A stretch of 7,756 nucleotides of DNA from Planctomycetota bacterium (GCA_019347795.1 JAHWKS010000226.1:1-7756), one strand, 5' to 3'; counted from the first letter of the stretch, positions 1 through 6,427 are shown. Numbers and translations are program-made. Notes: generated by a model from the sequence alone, not told the origin.

Positions 1-639
1 GACTCGCTCTCCGTCCACGCCGGGATAGAAGTCGAGATGGCGGACGCGGAAGTCGGCTTTGGCCGGATCGCCGCCGACGGAGAACGGCCGCGTCGCCGCG
101 GAGAGATAGCCGTTGCCCGAGAGCCGGCCGCCGCCGACGCGGAATTCGGGTACGGCGATGTTTTGCGGCAGCACGCCCGCATCGCCGCGGACTTCGGCGA
201 CTACGGCGCCGAAGGTGGGATACTCGACTGCAGGAGTCGGTTTATATCCCGTGAGCAGATAGTGGGCGCCGAAGTTGTGCTCTCCCAGCGGCGAAGTCAT
301 CGAGCGAATGATCGCGATCTGCTGCATCCGCCGCGCCGTCTCCGGCAGCAGCTCGCAGATCGCGACGCCGGGGATCGCGGTGGCCGCCGGCTGGAACGGG
401 CCGCGGACCTCGGCGGGCGCCGCGGGCTTCATATCGAACGTCTCCAGGTGGCTGGGACCGCCGTCGAGCCAAAGCAGGATGCAATGCTTCGCATTCGCGG
501 GTGAAGCAGCGCCGGCGGCGCGACGGGCAACACAAAGATCGCTCAATCCCAGGCCCATCGCCGTGAGGCCGCCGATGCGCACAAAGTCGCGCCGCGTGAC
601 GCCGTCGCAGCGGCGATGAGGATCGAAGTTCGCGCTCAT
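1..639 (-). CDS. DUF1501 family protein, Tat-exported (C-terminus beyond left edge)
   Basis: Only the first 213 residues are in the window; the reading frame is open to base 1. Residues 15-25 read TRRDFVRIGGL, a twin-arginine export signal followed by a short hydrophobic stretch, so the protein is expected to be exported folded. Residues 54-70 (ILLWLDGGPSHLETFDM) are the hallmark of DUF1501, a family related to the alkaline phosphatase/sulfatase superfamily, and the later GEHNFGAHYLLTGYKP stretch also fits. Family members are usually about 400-470 residues, so roughly half is missing. The ATG at 639 lies 8 bases after the stop of the upstream DUF1549/DUF1553 gene and has no clear Shine-Dalgarno, so translation may be coupled to that gene. 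The biochemical role of DUF1501 is not established; pairing with DUF1549/DUF1553 genes is common in planctomycetes. Family call is confident; any enzymatic activity is not. Confidence 0.92.
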   Translation of the reverse strand, partial: MSANFDPHRRCDGVTRRDFVRIGGLTAMGLGLSDLCVARRAAGAASPANAKHCILLWLDGGPSHLETFDMKPAAPAEVRGPFQPAATAIPGVAICELLPETARRMQQIAIIRSMTSPLGEHNFGAHYLLTGYKPTPAVEYPTFGAVVAEVRGDAGVLPQNIAVPEFRVGGGRLSGNGYLSAATRPFSVGGDPAKADFRVRHLDFYPGVDGERV

Positions 640-647
640 GTTCCAGG

Positions 648-2750
648 TCAATGGTTCGTGAGAAACTCGCGGCTGTTGAGCAAGCTCCAGAGGAAATCTT
701 CAAGCCCGGCCATTCGCTCATCCTCGGCGCTCGCCGCCAATTCGGCAAGCCAGAATTCTGCTTCTTCCCGTCGCGGGAAACGGCCGAGCGCTCGCAGGTA
801 AAACTCCTCGACGATCTTCTCGTTTGTAACTCCGGCCGCGATCAGGCGATGGAGCCGTCCGTTGGGCGAGGCGACCTTTGCATTCACCAGCGGGCCGTTG
901 AGCAGGTGCAACTTCGTCGTCAGCCCGCCGGCCGTCGTCGCCGCGCCCTCGCAGCTTTCATTCGCGGGACAGCGGCCGAGCACGTCGAGCGACTCGGATG
1001 GCGCCAGCGGGTTGGTGAGCGCAGTCGCCCGCGTTCCGATGGGGAATTTGCCATACGTTTCCGCGACGCCGGTCACGTCGGCGATGGCGTCCGCAAGCAC
1101 TTCCGCCTCCAGCGGCCGCGACAGTGCGTGGGAGTAAAAGCGATCATCGCTGGCGTTCTCGCGAAGCGCGTCGCCGCTGCGACGATACGCCGCCGATGCG
1201 GCGATCGTCCGCAGCGTGTGGCGAAAGTCATAGCCGTGCGCGACAAAGTCGTCGGCCAACCGCTCTAAGAGCCGCGGATGCGTGGCGGGGTTGGTCGACC
1301 GCAGATCGTCGGTTGGCTCAACCAGGCCGCGCCCCATCATCGCCTTCCAAAGGCGATTAACGATCGCCCGGGCGAAGTAGGGGTTGTCATCATCCGTCAG
1401 CCACTCCGCCAGTGTGGCCCGGCCGTCAACGTCGCCCGCCAGGTCGCAATCTCCCGGAAGCCTTGGAATGGCGGCGTCTCCCGTGCCCGGATGCGTGACT
1501 TCGCCCCGCTCCAACTCGCGAACTACCCGGCCGCGCTCCAGGCGGGCGAAGATGGCGGCCAGGCCGTGATAGTCGTCCTGCGTCCAGCGGTCGAGCGGGT
1601 GATTGTGGCAGTTGGCGCAACGCAGCCGCACGCCGAGGAATAATTCGCTCACGAACTCCGCCTGCTCCCGCGGCCCCGACGCCACGCGGTGAAAGGCGGC
1701 GGCGCCGGCAGAATGTGTATCGCCCTCGGCGACCAAAACTTCGCGGGCCATCGCGTCATAGGGCGTCTCGCCCGCCACGCAGGAACGAATCCATTGATGA
1801 AAAGCTGCAGCCGCCGGCGGGTCATTCGCCACCGAGCGGACCCGCAGTAGCGAAGCAAGCTTGAACGTCCAGTAATCGATGAACTCCTGGGAGGCGAGCA
1901 ACTCGTCCACGAGCTTGTCCCGCTTGTCGGCGTCGTCGCTTGCGACGAACTGCCGCACTTCCTCCGGCTGCGGCAGACGGCCGGTGAGATCGAGCCGAAT
2001 GCGGCGAAGGAACTCCGCATCCTCCGCCGGCGGCGAGGCGGGCAGTCCCAGCGACGCGAGCGTCTCCGAGATTTCGTCGTCGATCCAGTTGCGACGCATG
2101 ACGTGTCGCTGCTCAATCGGCGCATCCGATAGCGGCGCTGTAGCAGCGACCGCGGCCATGCCATCGAGAAAGCGAATTACGGCGGTGTGACGCCCGCGGC
2201 GATGGAGCGTAAGCCGGCCGTTTTCGTCGGCGGAGAGGCTTGCGTCATCGCTGGTCGAATAGAGCGCCTCGCGCGTTACGTCGCGGCGGGACCCGTCATC
2301 AAACGTCGCCGTCACCCGCAATTTGACCGAGGCGGGAAGGCCGGCTGCGCGGAACTCCGCCGGTTCGACCGTCAGGGAAGCGAGTGTTCGAAGCCGCAGT
2401 CGCGGCGCCCCCTGCGCGATCCATCGCACGAACAATTCGGCCGGCGGGCTGTCGGAGTCGAATCGCAGCTCGCCGCCATGTTCGAGCTGCAACGTCGGTT
2501 TGGCGACGATGAGGCTCGCCCGGGGATGAGCGAGGTTCACGCGGCGTCCCTCCAGCTCATGCACGATGGCGTCGTAATCGGCCGCCGGATCGCCGCCGAA
2601 GAGCGACAGGCGAAAGTCTCCGCGGCCGGCGGCCGATCCGTGACATGCGGCGGCGTTGCAGCCCGCCTTCGACAACACCGGCAGCACCTCCGTGTCGAAA
2701 TCGACCGGCTCGGCCCCCAGCGACGCGAGGAGCAAAAGAACTGCGGTCAT
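648..2750 (-). CDS. DUF1549/DUF1553 protein with N-terminal cytochrome-like and Ig-like segments
   Basis: A 700-residue protein. Residues 1-13 form a very short hydrophobic export signal (MTAVLLLLASLGA). A cytochrome-like segment follows with C31, C36 and H37 (CX4CH rather than CXXCH) and the FRLSLFGGDP stretch typical of planctomycete homologues. Residues about 125-206 look like a bacterial Ig-like (BIG_2) domain. DUF1549 spans about 220-420, with FLRRIRLDLTGRLP at 247-260 and a standard haem motif CANCH at 378-382. DUF1553 spans about 444-690, with NRLW at 465-468 and a C594/C600 pair. The ATG at 2750 overlaps the stop of the upstream gene (ATGA). The frame stays open for 184 codons further upstream, but that stretch is arginine-rich shadow sequence opposite a convincing gene. 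Haem binding and envelope location are inferred from motifs; the function of the family is unknown, although links to polymer degradation have been proposed. Confidence 0.93.
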   Translation of the reverse strand: MTAVLLLLASLGAEPVDFDTEVLPVLSKAGCNAAACHGSAAGRGDFRLSLFGGDPAADYDAIVHELEGRRVNLAHPRASLIVAKPTLQLEHGGELRFDSDSPPAELFVRWIAQGAPRLRLRTLASLTVEPAEFRAAGLPASVKLRVTATFDDGSRRDVTREALYSTSDDASLSADENGRLTLHRRGRHTAVIRFLDGMAAVAATAPLSDAPIEQRHVMRRNWIDDEISETLASLGLPASPPAEDAEFLRRIRLDLTGRLPQPEEVRQFVASDDADKRDKLVDELLASQEFIDYWTFKLASLLRVRSVANDPPAAAAFHQWIRSCVAGETPYDAMAREVLVAEGDTHSAGAAAFHRVASGPREQAEFVSELFLGVRLRCANCHNHPLDRWTQDDYHGLAAIFARLERGRVVRELERGEVTHPGTGDAAIPRLPGDCDLAGDVDGRATLAEWLTDDDNPYFARAIVNRLWKAMMGRGLVEPTDDLRSTNPATHPRLLERLADDFVAHGYDFRHTLRTIAASAAYRRSGDALRENASDDRFYSHALSRPLEAEVLADAIADVTGVAETYGKFPIGTRATALTNPLAPSESLDVLGRCPANESCEGAATTAGGLTTKLHLLNGPLVNAKVASPNGRLHRLIAAGVTNEKIVEEFYLRALGRFPRREEAEFWLAELAASAEDERMAGLEDFLWSLLNSREFLTNH

Positions 2751-3631
2751 GGCTTCGGCTCGGGATCCTGCTGATCGGCCCAGCGTCGAATGTGCGTGCG
2801 GGCTGCTTCGACCTGACCGTATTCCGCGAACTTGGGAGATGCGGCGATTCGCTTCGCCCGCACGCGCAGCTCCCGGGCGAACTCGGGATGCTCGGCCGCG
2901 TAGGCGTCGATACGCTGGGCCGCTTTGTTTGCATCCTCGGCGGTCGCGGCGCGCAACAGCGGTCTCACCAGCTCCCGCAGTTTCGCTTCGACGGCGGCGT
3001 CGCCGGCAGGCCGGTTCTTCGGCGGGGCGCGCATCTCGCGCACCCCCAGCGACTCCAGCGAAGGAACCTCGCCGCCGGTCGCGTCGGCGATCGCCTGGAG
3101 AATCTTCGGACCATCGGCCTGCACGCTCGGCTGCACGAGGGCGAAGTTCGCCGTCACCTTCCCTTCCTTGGCGATCAACATCGTAAGCTCGACGTTGCGA
3201 TTCAGCCCGTATGCGCCCGGCCCCTCCCCGCCGTCCTTGAAGATCCCCAGCGCGACTTGCTGAGGGAGAGCGTTGTCGCGGACCGAGGGGATCCGCATCC
3301 ATTGCTCGGTGGCGGTCGGATCGTCGGTCAGAAAGACCACGGCCGCGTGCAGATCGTCCGACGTTTTGCGGGCGGCGTACGTCATCACCGCCCGCGTCAG
3401 GCCGATGCCGGGGCGGGTCCGCTCATGCACAAAGATCAAAGCCACCGGCTTCTCGCCCGCGCGGGCGACGATATCGATCGGCCTTCCCGCCTCCTCGCCA
3501 TACACGCCATGAAAGGCGAACTCCGGCAACGCCTCGCCCACCTGCGGACCGGAAAAGACCGGCTCCTCGGCCGCCAGGGCGACCGCGCACAAGAGCCATA
3601 TTACAATACCGCACACGACAGCGACTCGCAT
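2747..3631 (-). CDS. Secreted thioredoxin-fold-like protein lacking cysteines
   Basis: A 294-residue protein. Residues 1-20 are a Sec signal peptide (R2, then a hydrophobic core ending in AVALAA, probable cleavage near residue 20 or 21). Residues about 31-187 resemble a redoxin/AhpC-TlpA fold: VGEALPEF opens the domain, VALIFVHERTRP (63-74) sits where the CXXC active site would be, and YGLNRNVELTMLIAKEGKV (141-159) matches the late beta-strand and hairpin region. There is no cysteine after the signal peptide, so it cannot carry out ordinary thiol redox chemistry. Residues 188-294 are charged, alanine-rich and probably helical, with a proline-rich end. The ATG at 3631 was chosen because an AGGAGG lies 6 bases upstream; a TTG at 3661 would add ten residues but lies inside the promoter -10. 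It is the first gene of the operon and overlaps the next one by 4 bases. The fold assignment is by eye and moderately sure. Confidence 0.85.
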   Translation of the reverse strand: MRVAVVCGIVIWLLCAVALAAEEPVFSGPQVGEALPEFAFHGVYGEEAGRPIDIVARAGEKPVALIFVHERTRPGIGLTRAVMTYAARKTSDDLHAAVVFLTDDPTATEQWMRIPSVRDNALPQQVALGIFKDGGEGPGAYGLNRNVELTMLIAKEGKVTANFALVQPSVQADGPKILQAIADATGGEVPSLESLGVREMRAPPKNRPAGDAAVEAKLRELVRPLLRAATAEDANKAAQRIDAYAAEHPEFARELRVRAKRIAASPKFAEYGQVEAARTHIRRWADQQDPEPKP

Positions 3632-3635
3632 AACA

Positions 3636-3643
3636 CACCTCCT
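3636..3643 (-). promoter_or_regulatory. Strong Shine-Dalgarno of the thioredoxin-like gene
   Basis: The minus strand reads AGGAGGTG here, with 6 bases between AGGAGG and the ATG at 3631. This is a full anti-16S match and decides the start of the gene over the TTG at 3661. It is the only perfect Shine-Dalgarno among the starts seen in the window. Confidence 0.9.
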
Positions 3644-3660
3644 AGCTTGACTCTCCGCCA

Positions 3661-3689
3661 ACTATAAGCGCCCGGCGCGCGGATTCCAA
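3661..3689 (-). promoter_or_regulatory. Sigma70-like promoter of the three-gene minus-strand operon
   Basis: On the minus strand the -35 box TTGGAA (3689-3684) and the -10 box TATAGT (3666-3661) are separated by exactly 17 bases. They match the consensus TTGACA and TATAAT at 4 of 6 and 5 of 6 positions. Transcription would begin near 3654, giving a leader of about 23 bases that contains the strong Shine-Dalgarno. The very GC-rich spacer makes the AT-rich -10 stand out. It would drive the thioredoxin-like, DUF1549/DUF1553 and DUF1501 genes as one transcript. Planctomycete promoter consensus is not well defined, so this is a prediction. Confidence 0.7.
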
Positions 3690-3827
3690 GAAGCCCAGAG
3701 TCTCCGACTCGTGAGGAAACGTTGCACGATACTGGGTGTCGTAAGAAAACGGCCGGGGCCGATCGACTCGGGCGCGAGCAAGCAGCGTCCGATCGGACAA
3801 GAGCAAACGCTTCGTCGACTCGCGTGC

Positions 3828-3856
3828 TCGTCGCCGCGGAACTCGGCGCGTATCAT
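3828..3856 (+). promoter_or_regulatory. Tentative thiL promoter
   Basis: TATCAT (3851-3856) matches the -10 consensus at 5 of 6 positions, but the -35 position 17 bases upstream (TCGTCG, 3828-3833) is poor. If used, transcription would start near 3863, just downstream of the alternative GTG at 3862, which would support the thiL start at 3913. Weak evidence. Confidence 0.2.
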
Positions 3857-3897
3857 CAGGAGTGGGAAGCCGAACCTTCGGCGCACGATCGGACACT

Positions 3898-3903
3898 GAG
3901 GGA
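3898..3903 (+). promoter_or_regulatory. Probable Shine-Dalgarno of thiL
   Basis: GAGGGA ends 9 bases before the GTG at 3913 and is the main reason, with the family alignment, to choose that start. The GTG at 3862 has an AGGA running directly into it, with no usable spacing. Confidence 0.55.
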
Positions 3904-3912
3904 CAGCCCGCT

Positions 3913-4824
3913 GTGGAATCGGAGTTTATCGCCTGGCTGCGACGGCATTTGCCCCCTCATCCGCGATTGCGGCTGGGGATCGGGGACGATGCCGCGCTCG
4001 TGCAGCTTACGGGCGAATGTGTGGCGACCACGGACCTGCTGACCGACGAGGTGGACTTCATCCTTGCGGAGTGCGACCCGCGCCACGTGGGGCGCAAGTC
4101 GCTGGCGGTGAATCTCAGCGATCTGGCGGCGATGGCGGCCCGGCCCGTGGCGGCGGTCGTCTCGCTGGCGCTGCCGCGGGCGGGAGCGCTGGAGCTGGCC
4201 GTACAGCTTTATGAAGGAATGCTGCCGCTGGCCGAGCAATGCGACATCGCGATCGCCGGCGGCGACACGAACACCTGGAGCGGGCCGCTGGCGATCTCCG
4301 TCGCCGCGCTGGGGGAGCCGACCGGCCGCGGCGTTCTCACCCGCTCGGGCGCGCGGCCGGGGGACGCGATCCTCGTCACCGGCGCCTTCGGCGGCAGCAT
4401 TCTGGGGCGCCACTTCGACTTTCAGCCGCGGGTGGCGGAGGCGATTGGGTTGCACGAGAAGTACGAGTTGCACGCCGGGACCGATGTGAGCGACGGCCTG
4501 ACGCTCGACCTCTCGCACATTTGCGAAGCCAGCGGCTGCGGGGCGGAAGTGGAATTGGACGCCGTCCCGGTTCATGAGGACGCCCGGCGCCTGGCTGCGG
4601 ATCGCCGCGACGGGATTTCGCCCCTCGATCACGCCCTGACCGACGGCGAAGATTTCGAGTTGATCCTCGCGGCGTCGCCGGACCAGGCGGAGGCGATGCT
4701 CGCCGACACGTCGCTCCCTGCGCCGATGACGCAGATCGGGAGATTCACCGCGCCGCTGGGGATTTTCAGCATCGACGCCGCCGGGAATCGCAAGCCGCTA
4801 TCGCCGAAGGGGTATCGCCATTAG
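3913..4824 (+). CDS. thiL: Thiamine-monophosphate kinase
   Basis: ThiL uses ATP to phosphorylate thiamine monophosphate to thiamine diphosphate, the last step of cofactor synthesis, in the cytoplasm. From the GTG at 3913 the protein has 303 residues, close to the usual 300-330. The family motifs appear in order: GIGDDAAL (22-29) and TTDLLTDEVDF (39-49) for metal and nucleotide binding, VNLSDLAAMAARP (66-78), GGDT (116-119), LVTGAFGGSILG (154-165), DVSDGLTLDL (191-200) and DGEDFEL (244-250). The start at 3913 is preferred because similarity begins at once (ESEFIAWL) and GAGGGA lies 9 bases upstream; a GTG at 3862 would add 17 unrelated residues. It is transcribed divergently from the DUF operon and followed by a hairpin, so it is probably monocistronic. 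No other thiamine gene is in the window. Function is confident; the start is less so. Confidence 0.96.
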   Translation: MESEFIAWLRRHLPPHPRLRLGIGDDAALVQLTGECVATTDLLTDEVDFILAECDPRHVGRKSLAVNLSDLAAMAARPVAAVVSLALPRAGALELAVQLYEGMLPLAEQCDIAIAGGDTNTWSGPLAISVAALGEPTGRGVLTRSGARPGDAILVTGAFGGSILGRHFDFQPRVAEAIGLHEKYELHAGTDVSDGLTLDLSHICEASGCGAEVELDAVPVHEDARRLAADRRDGISPLDHALTDGEDFELILAASPDQAEAMLADTSLPAPMTQIGRFTAPLGIFSIDAAGNRKPLSPKGYRH

Positions 4825-4843
4825 CTGAAGGGAAACCGTTGAA

Positions 4844-4860
4844 GGCGCCCCAGGGGCGTC
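4844..4860 (+). terminator. Hairpin after thiL
   Basis: GGCGCC-CCAGG-GGCGTC forms a 6-bp stem (one G-T pair) with a 5-base loop, 19 bases after the thiL stop. Flanking GTT (4838-4840) and AAC (4862-4864) could extend it across a small internal loop. No T-tract follows, so it is only a possible terminator. Confidence 0.35.
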
Positions 4861-4892
4861 GAACCCCTCGGGCATAGCATGTCCCCTTTCTA

Positions 4893-4973
4893 CCGGAAAT
4901 CCGCATTCCATTTACGCCGGCGGCCATGCTTTCAGAAGTTTTTCGCCGGCCTGTTCGGTTTCGCGATTTCCGG
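4893..4973. repeat. Nested inverted repeat in the thiL-downstream spacer
   Basis: Outer arms CCGGAAATC (4893-4901) and GATTTCCGG (4965-4973) are perfect 9-bp reverse complements. Inside them GCCGGCG (4916-4922) and CGCCGGC (4944-4950) form a second perfect 7-bp pair around a 21-base centre. The segments between outer and inner arms are both exactly 14 bases, so the element is symmetric. As RNA it would be a long stem with a large internal loop. It lies after the thiL hairpin and just before a possible -10 box (4978-4983). It could be a terminator, a structured leader or RNA, a protein-binding site or a dispersed palindromic repeat; the sequence alone does not decide. Confidence 0.5.
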
Positions 4974-4983
4974 CGTTTAGAAT
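4955..4983 (+). promoter_or_regulatory. Tentative promoter of the 448-residue secreted protein gene
   Basis: TAGAAT (4978-4983) matches the -10 consensus at 5 of 6 positions. The -35 position 17 bases upstream (TCGGTT, 4955-4960) is weak. Use of this site would give a leader of about 90 bases before the ATG at 5081. The site abuts the right arm of the nested inverted repeat. Confidence 0.25.
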
Positions 4984-5070
4984 GATGGATCGTCATTCCC
5001 GGCGCCGGTTCTCGATGGACGGGACCCGACTTGCCCAACGCTACCTGGTTCGTTCTTGCCAATTCGGCTT

Positions 5071-5075
5071 GGAGA
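5071..5075 (+). promoter_or_regulatory. Shine-Dalgarno deciding the start at 5081
   Basis: GGAGA begins 10 bases before the ATG at 5081, leaving 6 bases between GGAG and the start codon. Together with the signal peptide that begins at this ATG, it rules against the upstream in-frame ATGs at 4982 and 4985. Confidence 0.65.
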
Positions 5076-5080
5076 CGCTC

Positions 5081-6427
5081 ATGCAACGGATCCTTCTTTA
5101 CCTAATCGTCACATCGCTATTCGCGGTGAGCGATGTACGCGCCGCTGAGGTGGAGCGGGAGCTTCTGCGGCGGGCGCCGGAGATGCTGGAGCATTGCCGC
5201 AGCAAAGGTTATCGCAACGTGGGGGTGCTTAAGTTTCGCGTCAAGAAAGGGAACGATCCAATCAGCGACAGCGTCGGGACGTTCAATTCTTTCTTGGCGG
5301 AGCGGTTGGAGACGGCCCTGATCCTGGCGAACAGCTCGTCCGGCGGATCGCCGGTCGGCATCATCCGCGACGCCAGCGCCGTGGCGGCGAAAACCCCCGG
5401 GGCGGCGCACACCTCGGCGGACGGCCGCAGCCGGCTCTTCGCGGCGAAGTATCCGCTCGCCTGGGGAAGCCCGCCGCCCCAGGTCACGCCCGATGCGTTC
5501 ATCACGGGCATCGTCGTGGTCAGCCCCGATCTGCGGGACATGAGCGTGGGGATTCTCGCCTTCGATCGCGCCGGGAAGGAGCTGGAGCGAATCGTCCCGG
5601 TATTCAAGGCCGACGTGGGAATCGACGCGCTGGCGGAGCTGGGTGAAAGCTACGCCCTCCGCGGCGCCTTTGACGGCGGCGACACGCAGATGACAGAAGA
5701 GCAAACGAAGGAAGTGCTGGTCACAACCGCCCTCAAGGTGAAAGAGCAGCAGACGACGCATCCGCTGGCCGATCCGCAGCGGCCGGTGCTGCTGGAGGCG
5801 GCATACAACGGCCGGCCGGTCTCGATCGAGTTTCGCGGCGGCGAGGCGTTTCTTCCCGAGCCGCAGGAAGGGGAGCAGGTGGTGCTCACCCTTCGGCACA
5901 ACCCCGGGGTGAAGGCGGAGCGGCTGGCGGTGGTGCTCAAGGTGAACGGCGAGAACACGCTCTTCCGTCAGCGGAAGCGCGACATCGATTGCCGCAAGTG
6001 GATCCTGGAGCCGGGGGCGCCGCCGATCGTGATCCGCGGCTATCAGAAGTCCGACAAGACCTACGAAGCCTTCCGAGTGCTGTCGGCGGCCGAATCGCGG
6101 GAGCGGGAAATCCACTACGGCGCCGACGTGGGCATGATCTCGCTGACCGTGTTCCGCGAGGCGGTCCCGGAAGACCTCCCCCCGCCCGACCTCTTGAGCG
6201 AGGAGGACGAAGACCTCCTGGCGATGATGCGGGGCGGTTTCCCGGAGAAGCCAGCCGAGACGCTCGGCGCCCTGAAAGCGCAGCTCCGATCCGGAAGTAT
6301 GCTCCGAGGCGGCCTGATCGAATCGGGCGCCGAAGAGAAAGGCGGCATCCGTATCGTCGAGTTTGAGCCCGATCCCACGCCCATCATGACCGCCGCGATC
6401 CGCTACTACGAACCGGCGAGCAAGTAG
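5081..6427 (+). CDS. Secreted protein of unknown function, CsgG/FlgO-like N-terminal half
   Basis: A 448-residue protein. Residues 1-21 are a Sec signal peptide (R3, hydrophobic core, cleavage probably after VRA); the start follows a GGAG box, whereas starting at 4982 would bury the signal behind 33 arginine-rich residues. Mature residues about 25-200 contain GYRNVGVLKF (43-52), an AERLETALILA helix (73-83), IIRDASAVAAK (94-104), and a strand-rich part around VTPDAFITGIVVVSPDLRDM (135-154). This order of strand, helix and late exposed strands recalls the CsgG/FlgO/LpoB type of periplasmic fold, but no diagnostic motif proves it. Residues about 235-380 look beta-rich (YNGRPVSIEF, VVLKVNGENTLF) and resemble a small beta-sandwich. 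Residues 380-448 include an acidic stretch, LLSEEDEDLL. The mature protein has only two cysteines, C39 and C304. I do not recognise a named family. It converges on the next gene. Confidence 0.85.
   Translation: MQRILLYLIVTSLFAVSDVRAAEVERELLRRAPEMLEHCRSKGYRNVGVLKFRVKKGNDPISDSVGTFNSFLAERLETALILANSSSGGSPVGIIRDASAVAAKTPGAAHTSADGRSRLFAAKYPLAWGSPPPQVTPDAFITGIVVVSPDLRDMSVGILAFDRAGKELERIVPVFKADVGIDALAELGESYALRGAFDGGDTQMTEEQTKEVLVTTALKVKEQQTTHPLADPQRPVLLEAAYNGRPVSIEFRGGEAFLPEPQEGEQVVLTLRHNPGVKAERLAVVLKVNGENTLFRQRKRDIDCRKWILEPGAPPIVIRGYQKSDKTYEAFRVLSAAESREREIHYGADVGMISLTVFREAVPEDLPPPDLLSEEDEDLLAMMRGGFPEKPAETLGALKAQLRSGSMLRGGLIESGAEEKGGIRIVEFEPDPTPIMTAAIRYYEPASK

Larger units (their letters stand above)
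3690..3912. other. Divergent intergenic region with several dyads
   Basis: No convincing gene is seen here; short open frames on both strands have arginine- and serine-rich shadow composition. It holds a 5-bp inverted repeat GAGTC-TCC-GACTC (3698-3710) just upstream of the minus-strand -35. An imperfect 7-bp dyad, ACGATAC-TGG-GTGTCGT, lies at 3726-3742 with one T-G pair. A perfect 12-bp palindrome, GTCCGATCGGAC, lies at 3787-3798. The 10-mer CGATCGGACA occurs twice (3790-3799 and 3886-3895). These could be operator sites for the operon or thiL, but short palindromes also arise by chance in GC-rich DNA. Confidence 0.4.

Noticed and set aside
2751..3302. A 184-codon upstream extension of the DUF1549/DUF1553 frame
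   Set aside because: It is arginine-rich low-complexity sequence lying opposite-frame to the well-supported thioredoxin-like gene, and it would bury the export signal. The ATGA junction gives a better start.
3581..3595. A possible lipoprotein signal in the thioredoxin-like protein (cysteine 15 in LLC)
   Set aside because: The residue before the cysteine is leucine, not glycine, alanine or serine, and a normal Sec cleavage site follows a few residues later.
2645..3667. A 340-codon plus-strand open frame antisense to the operon
   Set aside because: Composition is dominated by arginine and alanine from GC-rich third positions of the opposite genes; no signal, domain or ribosome-binding site was seen.
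3705..3822. CGACTCG occurring three times in the divergent intergenic region
   Set aside because: The same 7-mer is also found inside coding sequence (for example near 990 and 3622), so it is probably a composition effect.
3862..3912. Upstream GTG start for thiL adding 17 residues
   Set aside because: The extra residues do not resemble the ThiL N-terminus and the Shine-Dalgarno has no usable spacing; GTG 3913 fits better.
4766..5086. A 106-codon minus-strand open frame across the thiL end and spacer
   Set aside because: It overlaps the 3' end of thiL and the inverted repeat, and its arginine/serine-rich translation has no recognisable feature.
5117..6115. A 332-codon minus-strand open frame opposite the secreted protein gene
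   Set aside because: It mirrors the codons of a gene with a signal peptide and good composition; its own translation is histidine/arginine/leucine-rich without recognisable motifs.
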